From NCBI RefSeq assembly GCF_000376565.1, contig NZ_BARG01000047.1, forward strand, positions 124,001-188,000: 64,000 bases of DNA. Reading direction: 5' to 3'. The DNA comes from Streptomyces hokutonensis. Its GTDB lineage: Bacteria > Actinomycetota > Actinomycetes > Streptomycetales > Streptomycetaceae. The notes beneath the pieces are model-generated. The model made no database searches. It had not been told where the DNA came from and saw nothing but the letters and a program-made list of their open reading frames with translations. Numbering within the stretch: the stretch's first letter is position 1; each line of letters begins with the position of its first letter. Position numbers and translations under genes: made by a program. Positions 55,725-64,000 of the stretch are shown one piece after another.

Positions 55725-56759
55725 TCACGCGTCGATCACGACGTCCTCCAGCGGCTTCGAGCAGCAGAGCAGGATCTTGTTCTGGGCGATCTCGCGTGGC
55801 CGGATGCCCCCGTTGTGCCGCATGTCGACGGAGCCGGAGACCAGGGTCGTCTTGCAGGTGCCGCACATGCCCTGCGCGCACGAGGCCGGCAGGCTGAGGC
55901 CGGCTCGGGACGCGGCGGCGAGGAGCGAGGTGTCGGCGTCGCACTCGATGGTGCGTCCGGTGCGGGTGAACTCGACCTTGAAACCGGTGTCCGCGGAGGT
56001 GGCGGGGGAGGAGTCGGTCTGCGTGGTCAGTGCCTCGAACGTGAAGCTCTCCTCGTGGTAGTGGTCCATGTCGAGGCCCGCGTCCGACAGCATCCGCCGT
56101 ACGGCGGCCATGTAGGGGGCGGGGCCGCAGGTGAAGACCTCCCGTTCGAGGAAGTCCGGCGCGATCTGCCGGAGTGTCTCGATCGTGAGCCGGCCGCGGT
56201 GTCCGCCCCACGGGGCGTACGGGCGGTCCTCCTCGCAGATGTGGACGATCCGGATGTTGGGCGCGGTCGCGGCGATGAGGTCGAGTTCATGGCGGAAGAC
56301 GATGTCCGCCGGGGTGCGCGCGCTGTGCGCGAACACCACGTCGGCGGGGTCCGCGAGGTCGTACAGCGTCCTGGTCATCGACATCGACGGCGTCACGCCG
56401 ACGCCCCCGGACAGGAAGAGGTACTTGGGCGCCGGATGCCGGGCCGTGGAGAAGTCGCCGAGCGGTCCGTGCGCCCGTACGGTGTCGCCCGGCCCGAGGT
56501 GGTCGTGCAGCCAGTTCGACACGAGCCCGCCCGGTACGCGCTTCACCGTGATCGAGAGCAGGAAGGGGCGGGTGGGCGGTGAGGAGATGGTGTAGCAGCG
56601 CTGCACCGGCCGGCCGTCGATGTCGAGGGTCAGTGTCAGGAACTGGCCCGGGTCGTGCCGGAACAGCCGGGGTTCGGCGTACTCGAACACGAACGTGGAG
56701 ACGTCGTGCGTGAGCGGGTGCACCTGCCGGCAGACCAGCAGCTCTTCGGTCTCGCTCAT
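55725..56759 (-). CDS. Ferredoxin-NAD(P)H reductase fused to a 2Fe-2S ferredoxin
   Basis: Product of 344 residues. FAD site RCYTISSPP and NAD(P) site LFLSGGVGVTPS are followed by FTCGPAPYM, then a C-terminal plant-type ferredoxin with C-x4-C-x2-C (CAQGMCGTC) and a last Cys in LLCCSKP. It passes electrons from NAD(P)H through FAD and 2Fe-2S to the Rieske oxygenase, whose stop overlaps its ATG (ATGA). This layout matches the reductase of glycine betaine monooxygenases (GbcB) and related enzymes. Confidence 0.9.
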   Translation of the reverse strand: MSETEELLVCRQVHPLTHDVSTFVFEYAEPRLFRHDPGQFLTLTLDIDGRPVQRCYTISSPPTRPFLLSITVKRVPGGLVSNWLHDHLGPGDTVRAHGPLGDFSTARHPAPKYLFLSGGVGVTPSMSMTRTLYDLADPADVVFAHSARTPADIVFRHELDLIAATAPNIRIVHICEEDRPYAPWGGHRGRLTIETLRQIAPDFLEREVFTCGPAPYMAAVRRMLSDAGLDMDHYHEESFTFEALTTQTDSSPATSADTGFKVEFTRTGRTIECDADTSLLAAASRAGLSLPASCAQGMCGTCKTTLVSGSVDMRHNGGIRPREIAQNKILLCCSKPLEDVVIDA

Positions 56760-58009
56760 GGCCGGCGCTCCAGGTGTGCCTTGAGCCTGGTCACGTACCA
56801 GTTGACGAACGCCTCGACCTGCTCCTCCGTCGGACCGTACGGACCCGGCAGATAGGCCGGGCTGCTGATGCCCCGGTGGGCGCGGGCCACCAGCACCGCG
56901 TCCTGGTCGTTCGTTGCCTGCCACACCTTGGTGAGGGTGTCGAGGTCGTAGTCGATCCCCTCGACGGCGTCGGCGTGCACGAGCCAGGTGGTGCGGACGA
57001 GGGTGCGGTCCGGGCCGAGCGGGATCACGGAGAACGTGATCGCGTGGTCGGCCATGAAGTGGAACCAGGAGTTGGGCTGGATGTGCATGGACAGCCGGCC
57101 CAGACGGGCCGTGGGGAAGTCCGCCAGCAGGCGCTTGCACGCGGCCGTGCCGTCGGGGGTGTACGACTCCCCGGCCAGGTCGAGGGGTTCGCGCTGGATG
57201 CGGAAACCGGTGGGACGGGTGTCCAGTTCCTCGATCTCGGCGTAGGGCAGGCCCAACGAGTCGTAGGTGGTGCGCGCCTCGGCGTCGGCCACGAGGAAGC
57301 GCTCGTAGGCGGGGCGCAGCGCGGGCGGGATGTCCTTCTCCTGGTAGCCGTAGATGGGGAAGTAGCAGGCCTGGAGTTCGGGATGGCCCACGCAGTGGTA
57401 GCACTCCCGGTTGTTCTCCATGGTCAGCTTCCAGTTGCCGTGCTCGACCAGGTCGATCTGTGTGGCGACTTTGGCTTTGGCCAGGTTGTGCGGTGCGAGG
57501 TACGGCTCGATGCGGGCGGCGACCTCGTCGAAGTCCTCCGGCGGCTCCTGGGCGAGGCAGATGAAGACCAGCCCGGCCACCGTGCGCGCGTGCACGGACC
57601 GCAGCCCGAAGCAGGACGGGTCGAAGCCGGGCGCCTGGGACTCGGCGTACAGCAGCTTGCCGTCCACGCCGTAGGTCCAACGGTGGTACCCGCAGACGAT
57701 GTTGCCCACCGAGCCGCGCTCCTCGTTGAGGATGCGTGCCCCGCGGTGGCGGCAGACGTTGTGGAAGGCCCGGACGTCCTCGTCGTCGTCGCGCACGACG
57801 ATGACCGAGTACGACCCGAGGTCGACCGTCACATAGTCGCCGGGCTCGGGAAGCTCCGCCTCGGCGGCCACGAACAGCCAACTCCGGGCGAAGACGGCCT
57901 CGATGTCGAGGTCGAAGAACTCCTCGCCTACGTAGAACGGTGCTTCGAGGCTCTGGCCCGCGGGACGTCGGGCGACGAGGTCGCCGACGTCGGAGGTCGC
58001 TTGCTTCAT
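56756..58009 (-). CDS. Rieske non-haem iron oxygenase, alpha subunit (GbcA-like)
   Basis: Product of 417 residues from ATG 58009, with GGAGAG upstream. Rieske cluster ligands C-x-H...C-x2-H: CRHRGARILNEE and VCGYHRWTYG. The mononuclear iron site is in MENNRECYHCVGHPEL. The C-terminal domain resembles glycine betaine and stachydrine demethylases rather than aromatic dioxygenases, and there is no beta subunit gene. It probably removes a methyl group as formaldehyde from a quaternary amine; the exact substrate is inference. Confidence 0.85.
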   Translation of the reverse strand: MKQATSDVGDLVARRPAGQSLEAPFYVGEEFFDLDIEAVFARSWLFVAAEAELPEPGDYVTVDLGSYSVIVVRDDDEDVRAFHNVCRHRGARILNEERGSVGNIVCGYHRWTYGVDGKLLYAESQAPGFDPSCFGLRSVHARTVAGLVFICLAQEPPEDFDEVAARIEPYLAPHNLAKAKVATQIDLVEHGNWKLTMENNRECYHCVGHPELQACYFPIYGYQEKDIPPALRPAYERFLVADAEARTTYDSLGLPYAEIEELDTRPTGFRIQREPLDLAGESYTPDGTAACKRLLADFPTARLGRLSMHIQPNSWFHFMADHAITFSVIPLGPDRTLVRTTWLVHADAVEGIDYDLDTLTKVWQATNDQDAVLVARAHRGISSPAYLPGPYGPTEEQVEAFVNWYVTRLKAHLERRP

Positions 58010-58061
58010 CTCATCTCTCCGGTACGACTGGGGAGTTGACGTCAGGACGGGGGGGTGACGC

Positions 58062-60116
58062 TCAGACCGGCAGGCACAGCCGCAGCGCGTCATGGATCGC
58101 GGCGTGGATGTTGCGGGAGGCGACTGCGTCGCCGACGCGGAAGAGCTGGTAGCGGCCCGCCTCGTTGCGGACCACGGACTGCCGCTCGTTGCCCAGCAGG
58201 GCGCGGTGGTCGACCTCGCCCAAGTTGCTCGATCCGGCGAGGAGTTCGACGTACAGCTCGTCCGCCGGCAGGGTCCCGTGCTCCACGACCACGTGGTCCA
58301 CGATCCGCTCGGTCTCGGCCTCGGTGTACTCGCTGTAGAGGGTCGCGGCCAGTCGTCCGTCCCCGGTGCGGCGCACGGAGCGCAGCCGCCGGGCGAGCGT
58401 GACGGTGACGTCGTGCGCGGTGAACGCCCGTAGGTAGGCGGGGGAGTTCATGCTGCCGACGTCGGGGGCGAGCGCGCGCTCCGGGGTGACGTACTCGATC
58501 CGGACGTCGGGCAGGGCGGTGAGGACCTCCGTGGCGTCCATCGCCGGGTAGCCGCCGTGGTCGTCGTAGACCAGGATCTCGCCGCGCGGGCGCCGCAGCG
58601 AACCCGTCATCACGTCCCAGGTGTCGGACACCAGGCCCTCGCCGGCGGTGAGGAAGCCGCGGTTGGGCATGCCTCCGGTGGCGACGATCACGAGGTCGGG
58701 GTGTTCGGCGAGGACGTCGTCGGCCTCGGCGTACGTGCCCAGGCGCAGGTCGACGCCGAGGATTTTGCACTCGGCGAGGCGCCAGTCGACGATCTGGATC
58801 AGGTCGGCCCGGCGCGGGTTCGACGCGGCGAGCCTGATCTGCCCGCCGGGCTGGTCGCTCGCCTCGAACAGGACGACGTCGTGGCCGCGTTCGCCCAGCA
58901 CACGAGCCGCCTCCAGTCCGGCCGGTCCCGCTCCGACGACAACTGCCTTTCTGCGACGGCCAGTTGTGAGGGGGACGATGTGAGGCAGGTGGAGTTCGCG
59001 GCCGACGGCCGGGTTGTGGACGCACTTGGTGTCGCCCGAGTCGTAGATCGCGTCGAGGCAGTAACTCGCCCCGACGCAGGGCCGGATGCGGTCCTCGTGG
59101 CCGGCCTTCACCTTGGCGACCAGGTGCGGATCGGCGATCTGGGCTCGGGTCATGCCGACCAGGTCGAGCAGCCCTTCGCGCAGGGCGTGCCGCGCGGTGG
59201 CGACGTCGGCGATGCGTGCCGCGTGCATCACGGGGACGGAAAGGCGTCGCTTGATCTCACCGGTGAACTCCAGGTACGGACCGAGCGGGGTGCCGATGGA
59301 CGGGATGGCCTTCGCCAGGGACGCGTCGCGCTCGATGGAGCCGTGGATGGTGCTGATGAAGTCGATGCCGTCGGTTTCGTATTGCCGGGCGGCGGTGATC
59401 GCCTCGTCGAAGGTGAGGCCGCCGGGTTGTGCCTCGTCCAGTGACATCCGGATCCCGACGACGAAGTCCGGGCCGACGGCTTCGCGCACCGCCCGGATCA
59501 CCCGGCGCGGAAACGCCATGCGGTTCTCGAGGCCGCCGCCCCACTCGTCGTCGCGGTGGTTGGTCGCGGGGGAGAGGAAGCTGTCCAACAGGTGGCCGTA
59601 CGCCTCGAGTTCGATGCCGTCGAGACCGCCCTCCCGGCAACGGACCGCCGCGGAGGCGTAGTCGGCGACGATCCGGTCCAGGTCCCAGGGCTCGGCGGCC
59701 TTCGGGAAGGCGCGGTGCGCGGGTTCGCGCAGCGGTGAGGCGGACACCACCGGGAGCCAGTCGCCGGTGAAGTTGCTGGTACGGCGGCCGAGATGGGTGA
59801 CCTGGCACATGACGGCGGCCCCGGCCTCGCGCACGTCGTCGGTGAGCCGGCGCAGCCACGGGACGATGTCGTCGCGGTACAGGAGCAGATTGCCGAACGC
59901 CGGCGGACTGTCGGGCGAGACGACCGCCGAGCCGCCGATCATCGTGAGACCGACCCCGCCCCGGGCCTTCTCCACGTGGTAGGCCCGATAACGGTCCTTG
60001 GGCAGGCCGTCCTCGCCGAACGCCGGTTCGTGGGAGGTGCTGACCACGCGGTTGCGCAGGGTGAGGTGCTTGAGCCGGAAGGGCTGGAGCAGGGGATCCA
60101 GGATGGCTGAGGGCAC
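58062..60116 (-). CDS. NADH:flavin oxidoreductase, TMADH / dimethylglycine-demethylase-like
   Basis: Product of 684 residues. GTG 60116 has GAGGAG upstream. An N-terminal FMN-binding old-yellow-enzyme barrel (RLKHLTLRNRVVSTSHEPAF, NHRDDEWGGGLENRM) is followed by a cysteine cluster and a C-terminal FAD/NAD-type domain (AVVVGAGPAGLEAARVLGE, VIVATGG). The Cys motif C-x5-C-x11-C lacks the second Cys of trimethylamine dehydrogenase (Ala instead). From memory this is seen in the dimethylglycine/stachydrine demethylase branch. It would demethylate the tertiary amine made by the Rieske enzyme. Confidence 0.85.
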   Translation of the reverse strand: MPSAILDPLLQPFRLKHLTLRNRVVSTSHEPAFGEDGLPKDRYRAYHVEKARGGVGLTMIGGSAVVSPDSPPAFGNLLLYRDDIVPWLRRLTDDVREAGAAVMCQVTHLGRRTSNFTGDWLPVVSASPLREPAHRAFPKAAEPWDLDRIVADYASAAVRCREGGLDGIELEAYGHLLDSFLSPATNHRDDEWGGGLENRMAFPRRVIRAVREAVGPDFVVGIRMSLDEAQPGGLTFDEAITAARQYETDGIDFISTIHGSIERDASLAKAIPSIGTPLGPYLEFTGEIKRRLSVPVMHAARIADVATARHALREGLLDLVGMTRAQIADPHLVAKVKAGHEDRIRPCVGASYCLDAIYDSGDTKCVHNPAVGRELHLPHIVPLTTGRRRKAVVVGAGPAGLEAARVLGERGHDVVLFEASDQPGGQIRLAASNPRRADLIQIVDWRLAECKILGVDLRLGTYAEADDVLAEHPDLVIVATGGMPNRGFLTAGEGLVSDTWDVMTGSLRRPRGEILVYDDHGGYPAMDATEVLTALPDVRIEYVTPERALAPDVGSMNSPAYLRAFTAHDVTVTLARRLRSVRRTGDGRLAATLYSEYTEAETERIVDHVVVEHGTLPADELYVELLAGSSNLGEVDHRALLGNERQSVVRNEAGRYQLFRVGDAVASRNIHAAIHDALRLCLPV

Positions 60117-60142
60117 GGCTGCTCCTCGAAGGATGCTGTGGC

Positions 60143-60165
60143 GCTGTTTCGCGATGCAAAACAGC
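60143..60165 (-). promoter_or_regulatory. Candidate IclR operator upstream of the flavoenzyme
   Basis: GCTGTTT (60143-60149) and AAACAGC (60159-60165) form a dyad around the centre at 60154, with 9 of 11 pairs matching. It lies 27-49 bases upstream of GTG 60116, overlapping the likely promoter. Its TTTCGC half-site resembles IclR-type operators. A second offset dyad, GATGCTGT/ACAGCATC (60132-60168), overlaps it. Confidence 0.55.
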
Positions 60166-60247
60166 ATCGCCATACGAGACAAATGGTGGAGCTGGGAATC
60201 CCCGGCCGTCAATAGCCCGCCGTGTTAACTCGCCGTGCGCGCAGCGC

Positions 60248-61033
60248 TCATCCGCGTTTCACGTGACCCCGCCGCCAGGAGATCTTCGCGGCGGCCGCCA
60301 GCAGTTGTTCCGCGAGACCGGGCACGGTGTCCTCGTCGATGCGGAAGGTCGGTCCCGACAGGGTCACAGCCCCGATGACCTGGCCGTCCAGGGCGCGGAT
60401 CGGGGCGGCGATGGCCGCCAGTCCGATCTCGTGCTCCTCGCTGGTGGTGGCGTAACCCCGCTCGCGGACCGTCTCCAGCGCCGCCGCGAGGGCCGTCGGG
60501 TCGACGATCGTGTGCGGGGTGTACTTCTCCGCCCCCCCCGCGAAGATCTCCGCGACCTGGTCGGGGGTCATGTGCGCCAGGAAGAGCTTGCCGGCCGCGG
60601 TGGCGTGCAGCGGGGCGCGCCGGCCGACCCAGTCGACGCTCTTGATCGCCGCCGCGCCGATCGCCTGGTCGATGGTGATCACGTCATGTCCGTCGTGGAT
60701 CGCCACGTTCACCGTGTCGCCCACGGCCGCGGCCAGTTCCTGGCAGACCGGACGGCTCAGCAGGGACAGGTCGTTCACCTTGCTCGCCCCGGCGGCGAGT
60801 TCGACCATCGTGTACCCGATGCGGTACCGCCCGCGCTCGGTGTCCTGCTCGACCAGGCCCCGTGACTCCAGGGTCGCCAGCAGCCGGAACACGGTCGACT
60901 TGTGGATGCCCAGTTCCTCGGCGATCTCGGTCACACCACTGGGACCCCGCGTCGCCAGCACCTGGAGGATCGACACCGCCCGGTCGACGGACTGCACCGA
61001 GTGATCACGTGGGCGGGTCCCGTTGCTGGTCAT
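60248..61033 (-). CDS. IclR-family transcriptional regulator
   Basis: Product of 261 residues. N-terminal winged HTH (AVSILQVLATRGPSGVTEIA, then LGIHKSTVFRLLATLESRG) and C-terminal effector domain (VGRRAPLHATAAGKLFLAHM, GYATTSEEHEIGLAAIAAP). It lies upstream of and in line with the demethylation cluster and probably controls it through the dyad at 60143-60165. TACCCT at 61040-61045 lies 6 bases before its ATG, so it is probably leaderless. Confidence 0.9.
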   Translation of the reverse strand: MTSNGTRPRDHSVQSVDRAVSILQVLATRGPSGVTEIAEELGIHKSTVFRLLATLESRGLVEQDTERGRYRIGYTMVELAAGASKVNDLSLLSRPVCQELAAAVGDTVNVAIHDGHDVITIDQAIGAAAIKSVDWVGRRAPLHATAAGKLFLAHMTPDQVAEIFAGGAEKYTPHTIVDPTALAAALETVRERGYATTSEEHEIGLAAIAAPIRALDGQVIGAVTLSGPTFRIDEDTVPGLAEQLLAAAAKISWRRGHVKRG

Positions 61034-61039
61034 GGCGGA

Positions 61040-61045
61040 AGGGTA
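61040..61045 (-). promoter_or_regulatory. -10 element of a leaderless promoter for the IclR gene
   Basis: TACCCT on the minus strand, 6 bases before the ATG at 61033. Confidence 0.45.
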
Positions 61046-61153
61046 ACCGAGCGGCGGACACCGGCCGCGAGCTCCGGACGACCGGTTCCGGGCCCCTCGT
61101 GCGCGGGTGCCCGACTCGACCGTCAGGCCGTCACCGGACCGTCCACCCGACTG

Positions 61154-62908
61154 TCAGGCCGTCTTCCAGAGCGTCAGTTCGGCGACGTAGTCGCGGGCCT
61201 TGACGCCGGAGGCGTCCGTCTGGACGACGACGTCCTTGATCTTGAGCATCGCGAGGTTCTTCTCGTCGGTGACGGTGCACAGCAGTGTGCCCTTGGTCAG
61301 TTCCTTGGCCTGGTCGGCGTCGGCGAGTTGGGAGGGCAGCGCGTTCGCCGCCGCGCCCTCGGCGCACTGCTCCGGTGTGGGGCCCGCGCTCTTGCCCGTG
61401 GTCGTCACGAGGTTCAGGGTGTGGGCGGTGCCCCACTCCGCGTACTGCAACTCGGCTCCGGTCGTCGAGCTGGAGGCGTGGGTGTCGATCCGCGGTGCGT
61501 CCAGGTCGACGTTCGTGTACGAGCTGCGGCCGGTCGTGAACTGGGCGCGCAGGGTGAGGGGTTTGGCCTCGAAGACCACGGTGTAGCCGTTCGGCGTTGC
61601 GGTCGTGCTCGTGCTTGCGCTCGTGCTGGGTGACGAGGCCGTCTTTCCGCCGCTTCCCTGGGCGCCGGTGTCCTTGTCGTTGTCGTCGTCGCGGGTGAGG
61701 ACCCAGGCCGCGGCGGCCACGACCACGACGGCGAGCGCGGCGGCGCCTACGACCAGCGGGGTCCGCTTGCGGGGCGGTGCCGTCGATGCCGTCGGTACCG
61801 AAGCCGAGGGCGCCGGGTCGGACGGGGGCGGCGGCTGCCGCGTCGGCGCGTGCTGCGTCGGCTCGCCGGGCCCCGATCCCGGTACGTGGGTGGGCGTATA
61901 CCCGTTGGGCGGTAGGGTCGGCGCGCCGGCCGCACCCGCATGCGTGGAGGCACCCGCGAGGCTCACGTCACCGCCCGACACCCCTTCCTCAACCGCGAGT
62001 TGCTCCTGCCGGGCGATGTCCTCGGCGACCGCCGCAGGCAACCAGTCGGTGAAGTCCCGCAACGGCCGTCCCGCCAACTCCTGGCACAGCTCGGCCAGTT
62101 CGGCCGGGGTCGGCCGGGCGGCCGGGTCGGCGGCCAGTGTGCGTTCCAGGACCGTGCGCAGCGGCTCGGGGTACGAGGTCAGGTCCGGTGGGCGGAACTC
62201 GGTGTTGGCGATCTTCGTGGCCAGCGTGATGGCCCCCGAGTCGCCGTACGGATGACGGCCGGTCGCGGCCACGGCGGCGATCAGGCCGAGGGAGAAGACA
62301 TCGGCGGCCGGGGTCTGCTCCTGGCCGTTCGCGTGCTCCGGCGACATGAACTGCGGGGTGCCGATGAGCCCGCCGCTGCGGGTGAGCTGGGTGGCGTCGG
62401 CGGCCCGCGCGATGCCGAAGTCGATGATCCAGGGACCGTCGGAGCCGACGAGGATGTTGCTCGGCTTCATGTCCCGGTGGATGACACCGGCCTTGTGCAC
62501 GGCCTGTAGCGCCTCCGCCGCGCAGCCGGTCAACTGGAGCACGGCGGGCAGCGGGAGCGTCCCGTACCGGGCGAGGACCCGGTCCAGGGCGAGGCCGGGG
62601 ACGTAGACGGTGGCGAGCCAGGGCTGTGGCCCGGTGGTGTCGTGGTCGACGACCGGGACGATGTGGTAGCCCTGCACGCGGCGGGCGGCGGCCGCCTCCT
62701 GCTCGAAGCGGCGGCGGAACTCCGCGTCCTGGGCGTACTCCCGGCGGATCACCTTCAGGGCGACCGGCTGGTTGCCTCGGGTGCGCGAGAGATAGACGGA
62801 CCCCATGCCGCCCTCGCCGATCCGGGCGAGCAGCCGGTAACCGGCCACGTCCTGCGGGTCGTCGGGACCCAGCGGTCTCAAGTGGTCGGTGTTTTCAGCG
62901 TTGTTCAC
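61154..62908 (-). CDS. Transmembrane Ser/Thr protein kinase (PknB-type, no PASTA)
   Basis: Product of 584 residues. Kinase domain 24-285: glycine loop GEGGMG (31-36), Lys52, catalytic HRDMKPSN with Asp146, DFG at 163-165, SPEH in the activation segment. A Pro/Thr-rich juxtamembrane region precedes one transmembrane helix (384-405). The extracellular part of about 175 residues has a Ser/Thr-rich stalk and a small domain with two Cys that may pair; no PASTA repeats. It phosphorylates cytoplasmic proteins in response to an outside signal. GTG start at 62908. The divergent neighbour has an FHA domain and is a likely partner. Confidence 0.9.
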   Translation of the reverse strand: MNNAENTDHLRPLGPDDPQDVAGYRLLARIGEGGMGSVYLSRTRGNQPVALKVIRREYAQDAEFRRRFEQEAAAARRVQGYHIVPVVDHDTTGPQPWLATVYVPGLALDRVLARYGTLPLPAVLQLTGCAAEALQAVHKAGVIHRDMKPSNILVGSDGPWIIDFGIARAADATQLTRSGGLIGTPQFMSPEHANGQEQTPAADVFSLGLIAAVAATGRHPYGDSGAITLATKIANTEFRPPDLTSYPEPLRTVLERTLAADPAARPTPAELAELCQELAGRPLRDFTDWLPAAVAEDIARQEQLAVEEGVSGGDVSLAGASTHAGAAGAPTLPPNGYTPTHVPGSGPGEPTQHAPTRQPPPPSDPAPSASVPTASTAPPRKRTPLVVGAAALAVVVVAAAAWVLTRDDDNDKDTGAQGSGGKTASSPSTSASTSTTATPNGYTVVFEAKPLTLRAQFTTGRSSYTNVDLDAPRIDTHASSSTTGAELQYAEWGTAHTLNLVTTTGKSAGPTPEQCAEGAAANALPSQLADADQAKELTKGTLLCTVTDEKNLAMLKIKDVVVQTDASGVKARDYVAELTLWKTA

Positions 62909-63048
62909 GATGATCGGCCCCCTCGCCAGGCGAGTGATCGTACCGGCGCAACCCGGTCATCCGGAAGGGTCCGAGGAGATCAAGGAATTACGACGAAATG
63001 CGGGGAGAATCAGGGAAGTTGACGGTCCCGTCGGACGGTGAGGCGTGC

Positions 63049-64000
63049 ATGGAACACTATCTGTCCCCTTCGGCGGAGAGCGCCGACTATCTGCTGGAAC
63101 TCTCCAACGTCGTACGCCAGACCTCCATCGGCCCCCGGGGACCGCGGTCGCTGCGCCGACTCGGGCTCGTCCTGCGGGCGTTGACGGAACTCACCGGGGA
63201 CCCCGACGTCTCCGTCTATCTGGTCGCCGACACCAGTCTGCTGGGCGGGCACCGGGAGTTCGGTGATCCGGCCGAGGTCCGGCGGCTGCGCCGGTGGGTG
63301 GCCGAGGGGCTGGTCGAGGAGGTGGACGACGCCGACGAGCGCGTCCTGGACCTGGCGAGGATGACCGGTACCCGGGTCGTCACCGGGGACCAGTACGTCG
63401 ACCATCGCGTCGAACACCCGTGGATCCAGGGCAACACCTGGCAGTTCCTCAGACCCGAGCCCCGCCCCGACGGCTCGGTCGCCCTCGTGGCCATGGACAT
63501 GGGCGTGCGCACGGAGGCCGAGATCTCCTACCGCATGGAGCTCGCGGCCCTCAAGAAACAGGGCCTGCTCGGCCCGTCCCGCACCCCGCTGACCGAGGTC
63601 GTCATGCGCAACTGGCGCTGCCCGGAACCCCGTTGCACGCTCTACGACGTCCGCAGGGGCGACCGCGTCCTGCTGCCGCGCATGCGACGCGGGGTCCCCA
63701 CCTGCGAACTGCACGGCGCCCCGCTGGCCGACGAGGGGCCGAGGCCCGCCGCCGCCCAGCTCAAGGTCGTCATCGACCGTGTCTGCGTGGCCCGTTACAC
63801 ACTCGACGAGGGCCGCGAGGCGCACGTCGGACGGTTGCCGGGACCCGAGGGCATCGCCCTGCACCGTCTGTTGTCGCCGGAGGTCGCCGCGCGGGTCAGC
63901 CGCCGCCATGTGGCGCTCTCCGCGCGGGGCGGCACGGTCCTGGTCCGTGATGTCAGCACCTACGGGACGCGGATGCGCGGAGCCGGCCGTAGAGGTGTGC
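63049..64000 (+). CDS. PIN-like / zinc-site / FHA-domain protein (3' end outside window)
   Basis: The frame is open from ATG 63049 to the window end, 317 codons with no stop. Three parts are visible. Residues 35-125 look like a PIN-type nuclease fold, with strands ending in acidic residues (VYLVADTSL, Asp61; VVTGDQYVDH, Asp114 and Asp118). Residues 191-222 hold a possible zinc site (C191-x4-C196, C219-x2-H222). Residues 240-310 are an FHA domain (VGRLPG, VSRRHVAL, DVSTYGT), which binds phosphothreonine. Divergent from the Ser/Thr kinase, it may be its target. The nuclease assignment is by eye and uncertain. Confidence 0.7.
   Translation, partial: MEHYLSPSAESADYLLELSNVVRQTSIGPRGPRSLRRLGLVLRALTELTGDPDVSVYLVADTSLLGGHREFGDPAEVRRLRRWVAEGLVEEVDDADERVLDLARMTGTRVVTGDQYVDHRVEHPWIQGNTWQFLRPEPRPDGSVALVAMDMGVRTEAEISYRMELAALKKQGLLGPSRTPLTEVVMRNWRCPEPRCTLYDVRRGDRVLLPRMRRGVPTCELHGAPLADEGPRPAAAQLKVVIDRVCVARYTLDEGREAHVGRLPGPEGIALHRLLSPEVAARVSRRHVALSARGGTVLVRDVSTYGTRMRGAGRRGV

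Noticed and set aside
53636..60212. Long antisense frames around the FAD oxidoreductase and Rieske cluster
   Set aside because: No motifs, biased composition, and the opposite strand carries complete enzyme genes.
61110..61160. Direct repeat GTCAGGCCGTC near the kinase stop as a regulatory element
   Set aside because: Only two copies, one inside the coding end, and no promoter nearby; probably chance.

Overview
The window looks like a piece of a Streptomyces (or very close actinomycete) chromosome. The DNA is very GC-rich with GC-ending codons. GTG starts are common, stop-start overlaps (ATGA, GTGA) are frequent, and the gene families are typical of the genus: a GluABCD-type importer, PucR, ROK and IclR regulators, an F420-type LLM oxidoreductase, and a sugar importer with no ATPase gene of its own. 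I see no tRNA, rRNA, CRISPR array, insertion sequence, prophage or plasmid genes. About 49 protein genes cover nearly everything; the only gene-free stretch over 300 bases (49237-49605) is a divergent promoter region.

Layout. 1-5884: end of a membrane protein, then a translationally coupled SNF2 helicase and SWIM zinc-finger protein. 6025-10695: a PcaL-like fusion whose hydrolase half appears to lack its serine nucleophile, a metallo-beta-lactamase-fold protein, exonuclease III, a secreted lipase and a small unknown protein. 10808-13984: gluABCD-like amino-acid importer. 14022-18408: secreted S15-type hydrolase, a membrane-anchored unknown and a secreted gamma-glutamyltransferase. 18392-24175: ClpC-like unfoldase, methionine aminopeptidase divergent from an XRE regulator across a 32-bp gap that holds a palindrome, and a Pro/Ala-rich unknown.

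24335-33333 is a reductive pyrimidine catabolism island: two beta-ureidopropionase paralogues, a class III aminotransferase, a PucR regulator, dihydropyrimidinase, an LLM flavin/F420 enzyme and an NCS1 permease. Together they would import a nucleobase and take dihydropyrimidines to beta-alanine and then malonate semialdehyde. The first reductive enzyme is not a recognisable classical dihydropyrimidine dehydrogenase. 33361-37995: a secreted unknown, an AhpD/CMD-like protein, a two-component system and a methyltransferase.

38018-50760 is a glycan-utilisation locus. Seven genes run leftwards: secreted GH27 alpha-galactosidase with carbohydrate-binding modules, two permeases, GH95, a CE7-type acetyl esterase, a sugar-binding lipoprotein and a GH36 alpha-galactosidase. 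A ROK regulator diverges from them. The ROK promoter carries an inverted repeat in its -35/-10 spacer, and the spacer of the opposing promoter carries a related half-site.

50895-61033: a cytoplasmic-type gamma-glutamyltransferase, a HisN-type phosphatase, an FAD oxidoreductase coupled to a macrodomain protein, then a leftward cluster (IclR regulator, TMADH-like flavoenzyme, Rieske oxygenase, ferredoxin-type reductase) that suggests oxidative N-demethylation of a quaternary amine. 61154-64000: a transmembrane Ser/Thr kinase divergent from a PIN-like/zinc/FHA protein that runs off the window.

A recurring regulatory theme is leaderless transcription: at least eight start codons lie 6-8 bases after a TANNNT -10 element. 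Functions come from motifs and family knowledge read by eye; no database search was run.
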